NCBI GenBank assembly: GCA_023663725.1
Contig: JAMPGX010000006.1
Location: 88,776 to 152,775, forward strand
Source of the DNA: a bacterium
GTDB taxonomy: Bacteria > Bacillota > Clostridia > Lachnospirales > Lachnospiraceae
DNA length: 64,000 bases
Reading direction: 5' to 3'
Each line of letters begins with the position of its first letter. The stretch's first letter is position 1. Shown here piece after piece: positions 1-8,927 of this stretch. The notes beneath the pieces are model-generated. The model searched no databases. It saw only the letters and a list, made by a program, of their open reading frames with translations, and was not told the DNA's origin. A program made the position numbers and the translations under genes.

Positions 1-165
1 GCTGCGACATCTATCAATTAATAACTTGCGTTCTCTATTATTTTTTAATGGTCCCCCTTTAAAAATTATTATACTATCATTTTTAATTCCGCCATTTAGC
101 ATGTAAATTATTGCAATCATTAAATGATAAGGCGTATTACACCGAAAGATATATTTTTTAGACAA
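1..165 (-). CDS. Partial glycosyltransferase, possibly sialyltransferase-like (GT52 type)
   Basis: An uninterrupted frame of 55 codons runs off the left edge of the window. It begins with TTG at 165, preceded by an AAGGAG ribosome site about 8 bases upstream, and lies 27 bases after the flippase gene on the same strand. The visible N-terminus contains CNTPYHLMIA, a Cys/Thr-Pro-Tyr-His pattern like the start of GT52 lipooligosaccharide and capsule sialyltransferases. The NeuA and NeuB homologues in the same operon make a nonulosonate transferase plausible. Only the first domain edge is visible, so family and start codon are tentative. Confidence 0.5.
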   Translation of the reverse strand, partial: MSKKYIFRCNTPYHLMIAIIYMLNGGIKNDSIIIFKGGPLKNNRERKLLIDRCRS

Positions 166-192
166 ATTTATATACTCCTTTTATTATGTCAT

Positions 193-1710
193 TTAATACT
201 TTTTTCTCTTTTTTATTATTCTTTTCACTACTTTTATCATATTGAAAAAATTATCTCTATAAAATAAAATTGAACTTATTAAAGTCACAGATGTTGCTAC
301 AAAAAATATAACAAGTCCATAAGTGATCCAGGTAAGCCAATCATCTATTGAACTGGGTAAAATAATTTTACCTATTAGAACAATGATCAAAACATTTGTG
401 ATTAGCCAAATGTTTCGCAAAAAAAATGAAGATATTTTTCTAGTCGGCAACATATCTTTAGAGATATACAACGCATATTGAATAGTTCTAAAACAGTTAG
501 CTACAAACGTGCCAATTACAACGCCTATTATGTCAAATTTAAATATCAACACAAAAGAAATAGTTAAATTTAAAACCGCCTCTAAGTATGCACCACCTTT
601 TGTTTCCTTGTATCTTCCCGCTGCCTGAACTGCTGTAATATAAGGAGACCTTAAACAAAATACTGCTTCTGTAGCAGTAGCTGCAAATGCGTACAGCGGA
701 ACTATATAGTTGACATCTGTAACATTCCTTGTATATATAGATATAAATGGAAGAATTAGCAAACCACAGCAGCTGAATAAAATGGAAACAAAAGCATATA
801 TAAAAAATTCGTACCATTCAAGATTTTTTTCAAATTTATTTATTTGATTTGATGCCCAAAGTTCTCCAAATGCCCCTTCAAGGCTAGTAGTAAACACATT
901 CTTCAGCTTTCGGAGAGCAGAAAGAACCAAAGAATATACGGCATATACTGATACAACATTTGTTGTCGTAAATAGCGTCAATAAAATAATATCTACTTTT
1001 TCATGAATTGTATTTGCTACAGCGCTTCCCATTACATCTTTTCTGTTTGCAAGTACCTTGTCATCCGAATTTATATCAGTAATAATTTTATATTTTTTTC
1101 TGACAATTCTATTTAGAATTATTGGACTGGCTACAAAGCACATAGAACAGCCTAACTCAACAGCATAAATACTTTTTCCATTTATGATTAAAGCTATTGC
1201 TAAAGCAGTACTAACTACTTTAGATACGGAACGAAAAAGATTATATAAATATAAATCTTGATTAGCCGTTAAGAACATTTTATATGTAATTCCAAAAAAA
1301 TATTCAGCAAATATGCCAAAGGCTATTATTACTACCAGCAAAGCCGTTTGAATCCGCTCAAACTCTTTTATCACTATATACGGATATACGACCATCATTA
1401 TCAGTGTATATAAGATAAATGCCTTAGCTACATTTCTCATATGCTTTTCTGTGGTTTTTAATACTATGCTAATTTCTCGAATATCCCCGACAGCATTAGC
1501 TTTATATATTGCCACTCTTGTGGCCCCATGTAATCCAAGGGCAAGAATAGAGATATAGTCTAAAAATTTTGTTATTGATACGATCAACCCATTATAGCTT
1601 GACCCATAATAAGCCAGTATATATCGCGGTAATAACAATCCACATGCCATCGCAACGATCTCATAGCAAAATTGAGCTAATGTATTTTGAAATGCCTTTT
1701 TTGTTCTCAT
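193..1710 (-). CDS. wzx: Polysaccharide flippase (Wzx/MOP superfamily)
   Basis: A 505-residue, strongly hydrophobic protein with about 12-14 predicted membrane helices, the size and layout of the MOP-superfamily flippases that move undecaprenyl-linked repeat units to the outer membrane face. The N-terminus has the common pattern of a polar lead-in followed by a long first helix and a conserved loop near residues 35-65. It sits in a capsule operon that also has a Wzy polymerase, a Wzz-type regulator and a priming transferase, completing a Wzx/Wzy-dependent system. Like its neighbours it is AT-rich, as is usual for serotype-specific cassettes. Confidence 0.88.
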   Translation of the reverse strand: MRTKKAFQNTLAQFCYEIVAMACGLLLPRYILAYYGSSYNGLIVSITKFLDYISILALGLHGATRVAIYKANAVGDIREISIVLKTTEKHMRNVAKAFILYTLIMMVVYPYIVIKEFERIQTALLVVIIAFGIFAEYFFGITYKMFLTANQDLYLYNLFRSVSKVVSTALAIALIINGKSIYAVELGCSMCFVASPIILNRIVRKKYKIITDINSDDKVLANRKDVMGSAVANTIHEKVDIILLTLFTTTNVVSVYAVYSLVLSALRKLKNVFTTSLEGAFGELWASNQINKFEKNLEWYEFFIYAFVSILFSCCGLLILPFISIYTRNVTDVNYIVPLYAFAATATEAVFCLRSPYITAVQAAGRYKETKGGAYLEAVLNLTISFVLIFKFDIIGVVIGTFVANCFRTIQYALYISKDMLPTRKISSFFLRNIWLITNVLIIVLIGKIILPSSIDDWLTWITYGLVIFFVATSVTLISSILFYRDNFFNMIKVVKRIIKKRKKY

Positions 1711-1740
1711 ATAATTGTCCAGCTCTATTTACAATATAAA

Positions 1741-2919
1741 CTAATTCATAACTCTATAAATTATTTCTGCGACCTGTTTACACGCATTTCCATTCTCATA
1801 TGACTCAAGTAAATTCAAATGTTCCCCTGCTATTTTGGCAAAATCATAAAATTTCATATTTTTTATTGCATCACACAATGTTTCTATATTTATACATGGA
1901 ATTCCAGGCCACTTACTGACAGGCAATATAGTTCCACCTTGATTATTTTCAAAATCATCAAGATCAGGAACATATAATAAACAAGGTTTTTCCGTTAATG
2001 CATAGTCCCATATAGATGATGAATAATCTGTAATAAGAATATCTGTTGCACACAACAATTCCTGCATATCTGGATAACTTGTTAGGTCTATAATATTTTG
2101 AAAACTATTATTTTTGTTACAGACTGTAACATGAGCTCTATATAAGATGGTATGATCAATCTGATGTTTGTCTAAATATTTATTGACACTACTTATATCT
2201 AACAGGTGTTCAGAATTTCCTCTTTTATTTGATCCTGCACTTCTCCAGGTAGGTGCATATAATATCGTGAGCCCATGTATATTATATTTTTCTCGTACTT
2301 TTGCTCTAATATATGTATATTGCTTATTGTCAAAAAAGATATCATTTCTTGGAGAACCACAATTAACAATGTTTCCGTGATAATTAAAAGCCCTGACTAT
2401 TCCATATTCTGCATTCATTTTTGAACTGGCCAGAAAATAATCAATCTTAGAGCACTCCGCTCTTTCTCGCCATTTTGTCACCCTTATTTTTGATTTATTA
2501 TAGTTATGAGCCTCTCTTCCAACTATTTTATATGCTCCGCCTCCGTGCCATGTCTCAATAAAAATTTGCCCTTTTCGTTTGGGAATATATATATCAGGTC
2601 TACAATTGGAAACAATAACTTTGGCAACACATTGATAATACAACCATTTAAGAGATTTATATTTAATATACTTCACTCCTTTCATTTTTTCTGGGAATTC
2701 TTTTATAGACCAAATATATTCATAATCCATCTTAGCGTCATCTTTTAAGTAATTCATTATATACATAGGATTGTCCGATACAGCTTTTCCATAGAAGCTC
2801 TCAAACAATATACTATTTTTTTTAATTGGAAAAATAAATAATATTCTTACAAGGCATCTTATCAGTTCTCTATACATGATAATAAAATAGCTTCCAGCCA
2901 AGTAACACAACTTTTTCAT
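1741..2919 (-). CDS. CDP-glycerol/ribitol glycerophosphotransferase family protein (TagF-like)
   Basis: The 392-residue product has a short hydrophobic N-terminus and a TagF-type catalytic region: ETWHGGGAYK near residue 125, then APTWR, and the late DILITDYSSSIWDYAL segment typical of the family. These enzymes transfer polyol-phosphate from CDP-activated donors to teichoic acid or capsule acceptors. I chose ATG at 2919 because AAGGAG lies about 10 bases upstream; an in-frame start at 2952 lacks a good site. An IspD-like cytidylyltransferase in the same operon could supply a CDP-polyol donor, but no polyol dehydrogenase (TarJ-like) is visible, so the substrate is open. Confidence 0.8.
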   Translation of the reverse strand: MKKLCYLAGSYFIIMYRELIRCLVRILFIFPIKKNSILFESFYGKAVSDNPMYIMNYLKDDAKMDYEYIWSIKEFPEKMKGVKYIKYKSLKWLYYQCVAKVIVSNCRPDIYIPKRKGQIFIETWHGGGAYKIVGREAHNYNKSKIRVTKWRERAECSKIDYFLASSKMNAEYGIVRAFNYHGNIVNCGSPRNDIFFDNKQYTYIRAKVREKYNIHGLTILYAPTWRSAGSNKRGNSEHLLDISSVNKYLDKHQIDHTILYRAHVTVCNKNNSFQNIIDLTSYPDMQELLCATDILITDYSSSIWDYALTEKPCLLYVPDLDDFENNQGGTILPVSKWPGIPCINIETLCDAIKNMKFYDFAKIAGEHLNLLESYENGNACKQVAEIIYRVMN

Positions 2920-2952
2920 TTGATACGCTTCTCCTTTTTCATGCTGTGCCAT

Positions 2953-4134
2953 TTATATATACAATGATTTATTTATTATTTCTATCACTTCTCTAATGGC
3001 CCCTTCTCCGCCTTTAGCTTCTGTGATATAATCAGCCACAGCTTTTACTTGAGGCATTGCATTGGCCGGACAACATCCATAACCCACAGCCTTAATCGCC
3101 TCCAGATCATTAATATCATCCCCAATATAGCAGACATTCTTTATATTAATGCCATTCCGCTCACAGAGATGTTCTATTGCCTTTACCTTATCTTTACATC
3201 CATGTACAAACTCATTAAGCTGAAGCTTCTCTGCCCTCCGTCTGTTCAGATCAACGCTTTCACTGGTGATAATGCCTGTGATGATTCCCAATTCATGGAG
3301 AAGTTTAAATCCCATTCCATCATAAGTATTAAACCTTTTTAGTTCATCTCCATGCTCCGAATAGTACATACTGCCATCCGTTAAGCATCCATCACAATCT
3401 GTAAGAAACATCTTGATCTCAGGAATCATTTCATGAGAAGCATAAATGCCCTTCTCTCGCATAAGAAACTCAACAATGCTCCAATCACTTGGCTCATCAA
3501 TCTCATAGAAACTACTCTCATCCATCTCTACAGCCTTGATGTTACCAGACACACGATTCTTTGTGAGAAGAAGCCTTTCCTTGGATGTAATGTAAAAAGC
3601 CCCATTTTCAACAAGATAACCTTTAAATTCCTGACGGCGTGGTCTGTGATATACATCGTAGTTTGTCGGTTTCACATTACCATTTTCCTCATAAGTCCAA
3701 TTAAACCTCTTTTGTCTCACAAAGGACATGACCGAATCTGTTGCCGGTTCTGCATAGACCTCGAATCCCTTGTCCAAATCACTGCTCCGTAGCAGCGGCG
3801 ATGTGGCTTGTATTAGCACGAGATTGTCAAACTCATATTTTTCTGCAAATTCGAGCATCGTTGATTCGGTTGAAGCAGTATCCGAAGCGGACTCAGGAGA
3901 GCGTTCAATAACCTGAGCTTTAGCAAAAAGGTCCTTCTCACTACCTGTCCTGAATTCCTCCACCGTAGCCTTGATCTTATCATTATCTGTCGCAATATAT
4001 ACTTTATCGATATACTTACATTCGCACGCTGCTTTAACTGTCCAATAAATTAATGGCTTTCCATTGATTGGCTTTATATTCTTCAGCGGTATAGACTTAC
4101 TCCCACCTCTGGCCGGTAAAAATGCAACATTCAT
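2953..4134 (-). CDS. neuA: Bifunctional CMP-nonulosonate cytidylyltransferase / HAD phosphatase (NeuA-KdsC fusion)
   Basis: Residues 1 to about 225 form an acylneuraminate cytidylyltransferase domain, with the CTP-binding ARGGSKSIPLKN at 8-19 and DEPSDW near 213. Residues about 240-393 form a KdsC-like HAD phosphatase with DCDGCLTDG (nucleophile Asp246, acid Asp248), ITSE near 290 and GDDIND near 338. The two-domain layout matches animal CMP-sialic acid synthetases and some bacterial KDN enzymes, where the second domain is linked to 9-phosphate removal. That suggests a pathway through a phosphorylated nonulosonate. The gene lies directly downstream of the NeuB-like synthase. Confidence 0.85.
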   Translation of the reverse strand: MNVAFLPARGGSKSIPLKNIKPINGKPLIYWTVKAACECKYIDKVYIATDNDKIKATVEEFRTGSEKDLFAKAQVIERSPESASDTASTESTMLEFAEKYEFDNLVLIQATSPLLRSSDLDKGFEVYAEPATDSVMSFVRQKRFNWTYEENGNVKPTNYDVYHRPRRQEFKGYLVENGAFYITSKERLLLTKNRVSGNIKAVEMDESSFYEIDEPSDWSIVEFLMREKGIYASHEMIPEIKMFLTDCDGCLTDGSMYYSEHGDELKRFNTYDGMGFKLLHELGIITGIITSESVDLNRRRAEKLQLNEFVHGCKDKVKAIEHLCERNGINIKNVCYIGDDINDLEAIKAVGYGCCPANAMPQVKAVADYITEAKGGEGAIREVIEIINKSLYI

Positions 4135-4170
4135 CCGTAAACCTGTTCCTTTCCACAGAAGGTTTGCTTT

Positions 4171-5052
4171 TTATTTGCCTCTTAACGATTCTCTCTTTGC
4201 CAGTTCACTTGTAAGAAGAACTTTCTCACTATTCCCCAGCGTCTCAAGACCGGAACATACCCGTTTTTTGAGCATTGCCATTGCCTGAACTTCAAGACTT
4301 GACCTTTGATCAGAACCCCACATATTATGGTCGAGAGTGACATGTCTCTCTATAAGACAAGCTCCAAGAACTGCTGCTATAACAGAAGGCTCAAGATTAG
4401 CTTCATGTCCGCTATAGCCTACAAGACAGTTGTACCGCTCCTTATAAGTGAGAATCAGCCTCAAATTGAGTTCGTTGTTCGGACTTGGATAACAGCTATT
4501 TGTATGGCAAATAATATAATTACCATTGGAATACTTTTCCAACCATCTAACGGCCTGATCTACTTCTTCCAGAGTACTCATACCAGTTGACAAGATAACT
4601 GGTTTGCCGCTTTCACAAGTAGCTTTTATCAAATTCTCATCACAATTCAGCGCAGACGGCAATTTTATAAATGGTACATCATACTGAAGAAGAAACTCAA
4701 GACTTTGAATATCCCACACGGAGGCCGTCCAATCAATTGGTTTTTCCTTGCAATAAGCATCGATAATATCGTATTCAGATTTCTCAAATTCTACATACTT
4801 CTTATATTCCAGATAAGTCATCATTCCCCATGGTGTCTCTCGCAATATTGACTTCTGTGACTCTGGCACAGCAATTTCCGGGGTTCTTTTCTGAAATTTT
4901 GCACAATGCCAATCACACGCAAAACTTGCATCAATAAGCTTTTTTGCAATCGTGATGTCTCCATTGTGGTTGATACCAATTTCTGAGATAAAATACGGTG
5001 CTGAGTTTTCAGATACACTGTAGTTCCCGAGTTTAATTACTTTGTTAGCCAT
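4171..5052 (-). CDS. neuB: N-acetylneuraminate synthase family protein (NeuB-like) without SAF domain
   Basis: NeuB-type TIM-barrel synthases condense phosphoenolpyruvate with a hexosamine or hexose (or its 6-phosphate) to form a nonulosonic acid. Here EIGINHNGD at 24-32, KFQKRTPE near 52 and the HTNSCYPSP and GYSGHE segments are characteristic. The protein is 293 residues, about 50 short of typical NeuB, and ends at the point where the C-terminal antifreeze-like (SAF) domain would begin. The stop is followed by 36 bases and then neuA, with no obvious SAF remnant. An AAGGAG site sits before ATG. It may work with a separate SAF protein or be a natural short form. Confidence 0.85.
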   Translation of the reverse strand: MANKVIKLGNYSVSENSAPYFISEIGINHNGDITIAKKLIDASFACDWHCAKFQKRTPEIAVPESQKSILRETPWGMMTYLEYKKYVEFEKSEYDIIDAYCKEKPIDWTASVWDIQSLEFLLQYDVPFIKLPSALNCDENLIKATCESGKPVILSTGMSTLEEVDQAVRWLEKYSNGNYIICHTNSCYPSPNNELNLRLILTYKERYNCLVGYSGHEANLEPSVIAAVLGACLIERHVTLDHNMWGSDQRSSLEVQAMAMLKKRVCSGLETLGNSEKVLLTSELAKRESLRGK

Positions 5053-5181
5053 TATTAAGTCTCCTTCCTTGCCACTATATACTTAGAGATTCACATAATC
5101 ATCAGTTGATTGCTGCATCTATAAATTAAAAAGTTTCGGCAAATATTAATTCAATTAATTGAATAGCTAACTATATAGGCC

Positions 5182-6297
5182 TTATTTTCTTATCCATAAT
5201 TTATATTGATTACTTTCTATAAATTTGATTCCCAGCGTTATTAATACCATGTTTTTTGCAGAAAGAGATATATTATGGAAAGACCCTGCCGTAAACAGAA
5301 AAAGAAACAACCATTTACAATAATGCTTTTTTAAATAAAAATAAAACACGGCTAATAAACCTGTTAATCCGTACTCACACCAAATCATTAAATAGTCTTG
5401 ATGTAATGGATAATGGTTGCTCCTATTAAAATACGAAGTAACGAGCTGTTCAATATAGCCCCCCTTGTTTCCTATCAAAAATACCTTCATGCTGCCAGTA
5501 ATTTCATTAATTGCCAATTTATATAATGCAATACGTGTTCTATTACTATCCGCAAGCTTTAGCGCTGATCTTCTTATTGTCATTGCATTGTTTATTATTA
5601 TATAAATATTTTTATAATTAATAGCGCAAAACAAAGTGCCCAAAATGGTCAAACCGATAAATAAACTTTTCTTGGAAGAAATTCTCCCAAAACAAATTAA
5701 ATATGAAAGCAAATAAAATCCTACCATTGCACATGCACATAAAAGGATTGTTCTGGTTCCCGAAAAGAAAATAAGAATTAATGAGATGGATATGTAAAAT
5801 AAACTTCTCTTTTCTTTTACATTATTAAAAAAATGAACAGTCATAAAGGAAAGGCAAATCAGCATAGTACATGCGAACTGGGGCCCTGAAATATCAAATC
5901 CAACCGCTCGTATATCTCCTCTTCCTATCTGTACTATTGAATAAATACCCCCACAAATAATTAAACACTTAATAATTTGCATATAGTTTTTAATATAAAA
6001 CTCTTGATAAGAAATAATACATAACAAGACCAGAAAATACCTAATTCCTTCTATATTTATAGAATAAAGTGCCGCTACAATAGCAATGGCAAAACAGATA
6101 ATAGTTGTTTTATCAAAATTTCTAACAAAAAGGCAATATCCCATTATACCTATTAAAGCTAAAATAGTTGTTACTAAAGCATTAGACATATAAAAGGGAA
6201 GTATTTTAGCATTAAACATTAAAAATAAAAAAATTGCTATTAATGCGCCAAAATTACTTTTATTTAATGTTGTTGATTTTTTTAATATTACCCTCAT
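5182..6297 (-). CDS. wzy: O-antigen/capsule polymerase (Wzy-like)
   Basis: A 371-residue integral membrane protein with about 10-11 hydrophobic helices and a larger extracellular loop around residues 240-310 containing RNRTRIALY-type and HPLHQDY segments, as in O-antigen ligase/polymerase (Wzy_C) proteins. Sequence similarity within this group is low, so the call rests on topology, the RxxxW/HxDY-like loop and the gene neighbourhood. It would polymerise repeat units on the outer membrane face after Wzx export. GAGG precedes the ATG. About 130 bases without a gene separate it from neuB, including the palindrome TTCAATTAATTGAA. Confidence 0.75.
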   Translation of the reverse strand: MRVILKKSTTLNKSNFGALIAIFLFLMFNAKILPFYMSNALVTTILALIGIMGYCLFVRNFDKTTIICFAIAIVAALYSINIEGIRYFLVLLCIISYQEFYIKNYMQIIKCLIICGGIYSIVQIGRGDIRAVGFDISGPQFACTMLICLSFMTVHFFNNVKEKRSLFYISISLILIFFSGTRTILLCACAMVGFYLLSYLICFGRISSKKSLFIGLTILGTLFCAINYKNIYIIINNAMTIRRSALKLADSNRTRIALYKLAINEITGSMKVFLIGNKGGYIEQLVTSYFNRSNHYPLHQDYLMIWCEYGLTGLLAVFYFYLKKHYCKWLFLFLFTAGSFHNISLSAKNMVLITLGIKFIESNQYKLWIRK

Positions 6298-6361
6298 TTT
6301 TACCTCTTAATATGCAAGCTGGGCCTCTTTTTTTCCAATTCGCATACTCTGTTTTGCTTAA

Positions 6362-6931
6362 TCAGTATCCTGCGCCACATCTTAATGCCCACATCATCAT
6401 ATGGTCAAGTATCATATGAAGGTCCTCTGAAATCTGCATATCATTGATGTCAATATGGATGCTGTAGTCAGCCAGTTCTTTCATCCTGCCGCCGTTGTAG
6501 CCAACAATGGCAATGACTGTCCCGCCAATAGACTTAGCGTATTCAAATGCATTAACAATATTTTTACTGTTACCAGAGCCGGAAATGCCAATCAGGATAT
6601 CTCCCTTCTCCATCTTATTTTTCAACGGGTAGCAAAATACTTCATCATAGCTGATGTCATTTGCCACAGCCATCAAAGTGGCAATATTGTCGCTTAGACA
6701 CTCAAATTTATACTTTATTTTAAGGTTTTCACTAATTCCTTTGTTAAAATCTCCTGCATAATGACTGGCTGTCGCTGCACTGCCCCCGTTACCGCAGATA
6801 AAAATGTGCCTATTTGCAAGTCTTGCTTCTTCCAAAACATTAATGACTGTGTTTACATCTTCAAGATTTAGATTCTGGTAAACCTCGACTTCACGGTCAC
6901 GATATGCCTGTAATTTTTGTAAATAGTTCAT
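6362..6931 (-). CDS. SIS-domain phosphosugar isomerase (GmhA-like)
   Basis: The 189-residue product is a single SIS domain close in length to sedoheptulose-7-phosphate isomerase GmhA, with the sugar-phosphate loop CGNGGSAATASHYAGDF near residue 47 and GISGSGNSKNI near 112. It overlaps the upstream cytidylyltransferase gene by 4 bases (ATGA), so the two are probably translated together. No GmhB- or HddA-type genes follow, so a standard heptose pathway is incomplete here. It may isomerise another sugar phosphate that the IspD-like enzyme then activates with CTP; this is inference. Confidence 0.85.
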   Translation of the reverse strand: MNYLQKLQAYRDREVEVYQNLNLEDVNTVINVLEEARLANRHIFICGNGGSAATASHYAGDFNKGISENLKIKYKFECLSDNIATLMAVANDISYDEVFCYPLKNKMEKGDILIGISGSGNSKNIVNAFEYAKSIGGTVIAIVGYNGGRMKELADYSIHIDINDMQISEDLHMILDHMMMWALRCGAGY

Positions 6932-7695
6932 CTATCAATTCCTCCATTGTGCTCTTTCAAGAACATCTCTATATCGCCTGCGTATGACTCGGTACTTAAT
7001 TTAGAACTATATTCAACCATTTTTCTATATAGATCCAAATCCTCTTTATATGTAATCTTTAAATTTACAATATGCGATTTTATAGCTTTAACCTGTGCAT
7101 TTTGCTTTTTTGCCAAAGCTATGGCTGATGTCATATTTTCTAGTTCTGTAGTACTTGCAGATACATAACAATTATATATTTTTCCATACAAAAATCCTTC
7201 CGGTGAATATCCAGAGCTAACTTCTTGTCTCGGAATAACAGATATAATGTTGTCGTCACTATCAATTTGATAAATTGTGTGTACTTGTTCTGTTGTTAAT
7301 ACAGCATAACCGAATTGTTTAACTGTCATGATAACATCTCTTATTTGCTTGCTTGCCACTACGGGATTAGTGACATCATGTATCAAGAAAATATCATTAT
7401 CTGTTAAATATTCATGTGCAAAAACAACTCCATTGTATATAGATTTTGACATCGTATTTCCTCCTGGTATCACATCTAGGAGTTTATCTCCAACCACCTC
7501 TTCCGCTACATTCCTTGTAAAATCAATCCAATTGGGATTAGAAACCAAGATATATTTATCAATGACACCTAATTTTTCATATTGTTCAAGAATCCAATAA
7601 AACAATGGATGACCGCATAGTTCAACATACTGTTTTGGTATATTAGAGCCAAACCGATTACCACTCCCACCCATTTTTACAAGTAAACAAATCAT
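6928..7695 (-). CDS. IspD/TarI-like cytidylyltransferase
   Basis: A 255-residue nucleotidyltransferase with the CTP-binding GGSGNRFGSNIPKQY motif at the N-terminus, the metal/substrate segment LIHDVTNPVV near residue 105 and the C-terminal KITYKEDLDLY signature of the IspD/TarI family. IspD acts on methylerythritol phosphate, but homologues in capsule or teichoic loci activate ribitol-5-phosphate or related polyol/sugar phosphates. Its place beside a SIS isomerase and upstream of a TagF-like transferase favours the capsule role. ATG at 7695 has GGAG 8 bases upstream; a TTG one codon earlier is also open. Confidence 0.82.
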   Translation of the reverse strand: MICLLVKMGGSGNRFGSNIPKQYVELCGHPLFYWILEQYEKLGVIDKYILVSNPNWIDFTRNVAEEVVGDKLLDVIPGGNTMSKSIYNGVVFAHEYLTDNDIFLIHDVTNPVVASKQIRDVIMTVKQFGYAVLTTEQVHTIYQIDSDDNIISVIPRQEVSSGYSPEGFLYGKIYNCYVSASTTELENMTSAIALAKKQNAQVKAIKSHIVNLKITYKEDLDLYRKMVEYSSKLSTESYAGDIEMFLKEHNGGIDR

Positions 7696-7765
7696 CAAAT
7701 CATCTCCGTTTATTATGTTAAAATATATATTTACTGCCTAAACTGATCTCGTGAGCATTTCCAGA

Positions 7766-8923
7766 TCAACAATATTTTTTTAAAACCTGTATCATTTTTG
7801 AAGGAAGTAAATTCTTAATCCTTTCTTTTAGCTGAAACCCAATTTTTTGTTCTCTTATAAAATTTTCATTATCAATATGCATATAGAACTCATCTCGACT
7901 TTGAGGTCTCTCACTAGGCTTAACTAAATTCCCCTGCTTCTCTACTCCCTCATCTAATGTCAACTCTATCGTTTCTGCCAATTCAGCTATTTCTCTATAA
8001 AGTTGTTGTCCTTTTTCTGTATTAACAAATACACTGGACACCCCTTGAGAAGAATAAAAATCCGGATGACTATTTAATACTCCCCAAAAATCTCCTACCG
8101 TCATATCTCCTACACGCTTGATATTTGCATATTGACATTGATAGCAGCATTCTCGAAAACAATTTCCAGCCATGAAATTTTTACCATAACGGTCAAGAGA
8201 CAATGTCTTTGTCTTTGTCTTTGTCTTTGTCTTTGTCTTTATTAAATATTGTGTTCCCCAGCCTCGTTTATATTTTGAACGAAAATTGAAATATATTATT
8301 TCCCCTTTTAATTTTTTTTGTTGATATTCAATATATTTCTGGAAAAATTTTGGAGAAGGTACTCCATGGCATATCAGATCAATTGTATATAGATTTTTCT
8401 GATCGCCACCCAAAAATGTATACAATCCCGCAACTTGACAGGGCGTTCCGGTAAACAAAACCTTTTTCCCTTCTGCAAGCTGTTTTTGGATCTTTGAATA
8501 GCAATCTGCCACATCAGACTGCACATATTTAGAGGACTGCATTTTTTTCCGCCCATCCTCATCAGATACTTCTATATGGCGAACCACAAAATTTTTATCA
8601 TAGGCAGCACCATAGACAATCCCTCCCTTCCCAATAATTATTCTTGCCACAAGATCAGAGGCCCCTCCTGAAGCTGATCTCATAATATCCTGATCACTTT
8701 TATTTCTAAGTGCCCATATATGTACTGGCTTATTTCTGTGTGCTTCTACATTATTAACCGGACATTTTTTTACACAAAGCCCACAATTATTGCATGCCTC
8801 TCCAATCTTTGGATATAAAAAACCCTCATTGCTGCTCTGCATGGAAATACAATGGTTAGGGCAAATTTGTTCACAGCTCCGACATCCTACACATCTTTTT
8901 CCAATTATCTGGATGTTGTCCAT
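7766..8923 (-). CDS. FrhB-like iron-sulfur protein of polysaccharide loci
   Basis: The 385-residue product starts with two 4Fe-4S clusters (CVGCRSCEQICP near residue 13 and CNNCGLCVKKCP near 42), followed by FrhB-type N- and C-terminal domains with GTPCQVAGL near 158 and CYQCQYA near 264. Homologues are common beside pyruvyl transferases in capsule clusters, where their electron-transfer role is not established. A perfect hexanucleotide repeat at 8205-8240 encodes six Lys-Thr pairs inside the FrhB region. The gene follows the pyruvyl transferase by 4 bases, and ATG at 8923 is favoured over GTG at 8926. Confidence 0.82.
   Translation of the reverse strand: MDNIQIIGKRCVGCRSCEQICPNHCISMQSSNEGFLYPKIGEACNNCGLCVKKCPVNNVEAHRNKPVHIWALRNKSDQDIMRSASGGASDLVARIIIGKGGIVYGAAYDKNFVVRHIEVSDEDGRKKMQSSKYVQSDVADCYSKIQKQLAEGKKVLFTGTPCQVAGLYTFLGGDQKNLYTIDLICHGVPSPKFFQKYIEYQQKKLKGEIIYFNFRSKYKRGWGTQYLIKTKTKTKTKTKTLSLDRYGKNFMAGNCFRECCYQCQYANIKRVGDMTVGDFWGVLNSHPDFYSSQGVSSVFVNTEKGQQLYREIAELAETIELTLDEGVEKQGNLVKPSERPQSRDEFYMHIDNENFIREQKIGFQLKERIKNLLPSKMIQVLKKYC
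8205..8240 (+). repeat. In-frame hexanucleotide microsatellite, 6 copies
   Basis: Six perfect tandem copies of GTCTTT on the plus strand encode (Lys-Thr)6 in the FrhB-like protein on the minus strand. The unit is a multiple of three, so copy-number slippage would lengthen or shorten a charged stretch without breaking the frame. Confidence 0.95.
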
Positions 8924-8927
8924 CACT

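Noticed and set aside
8205-8240. Microsatellite as an ON/OFF phase-variation switch
   Set aside because: The unit is six bases, so length changes keep the frame; it can alter length but not switch the gene off.
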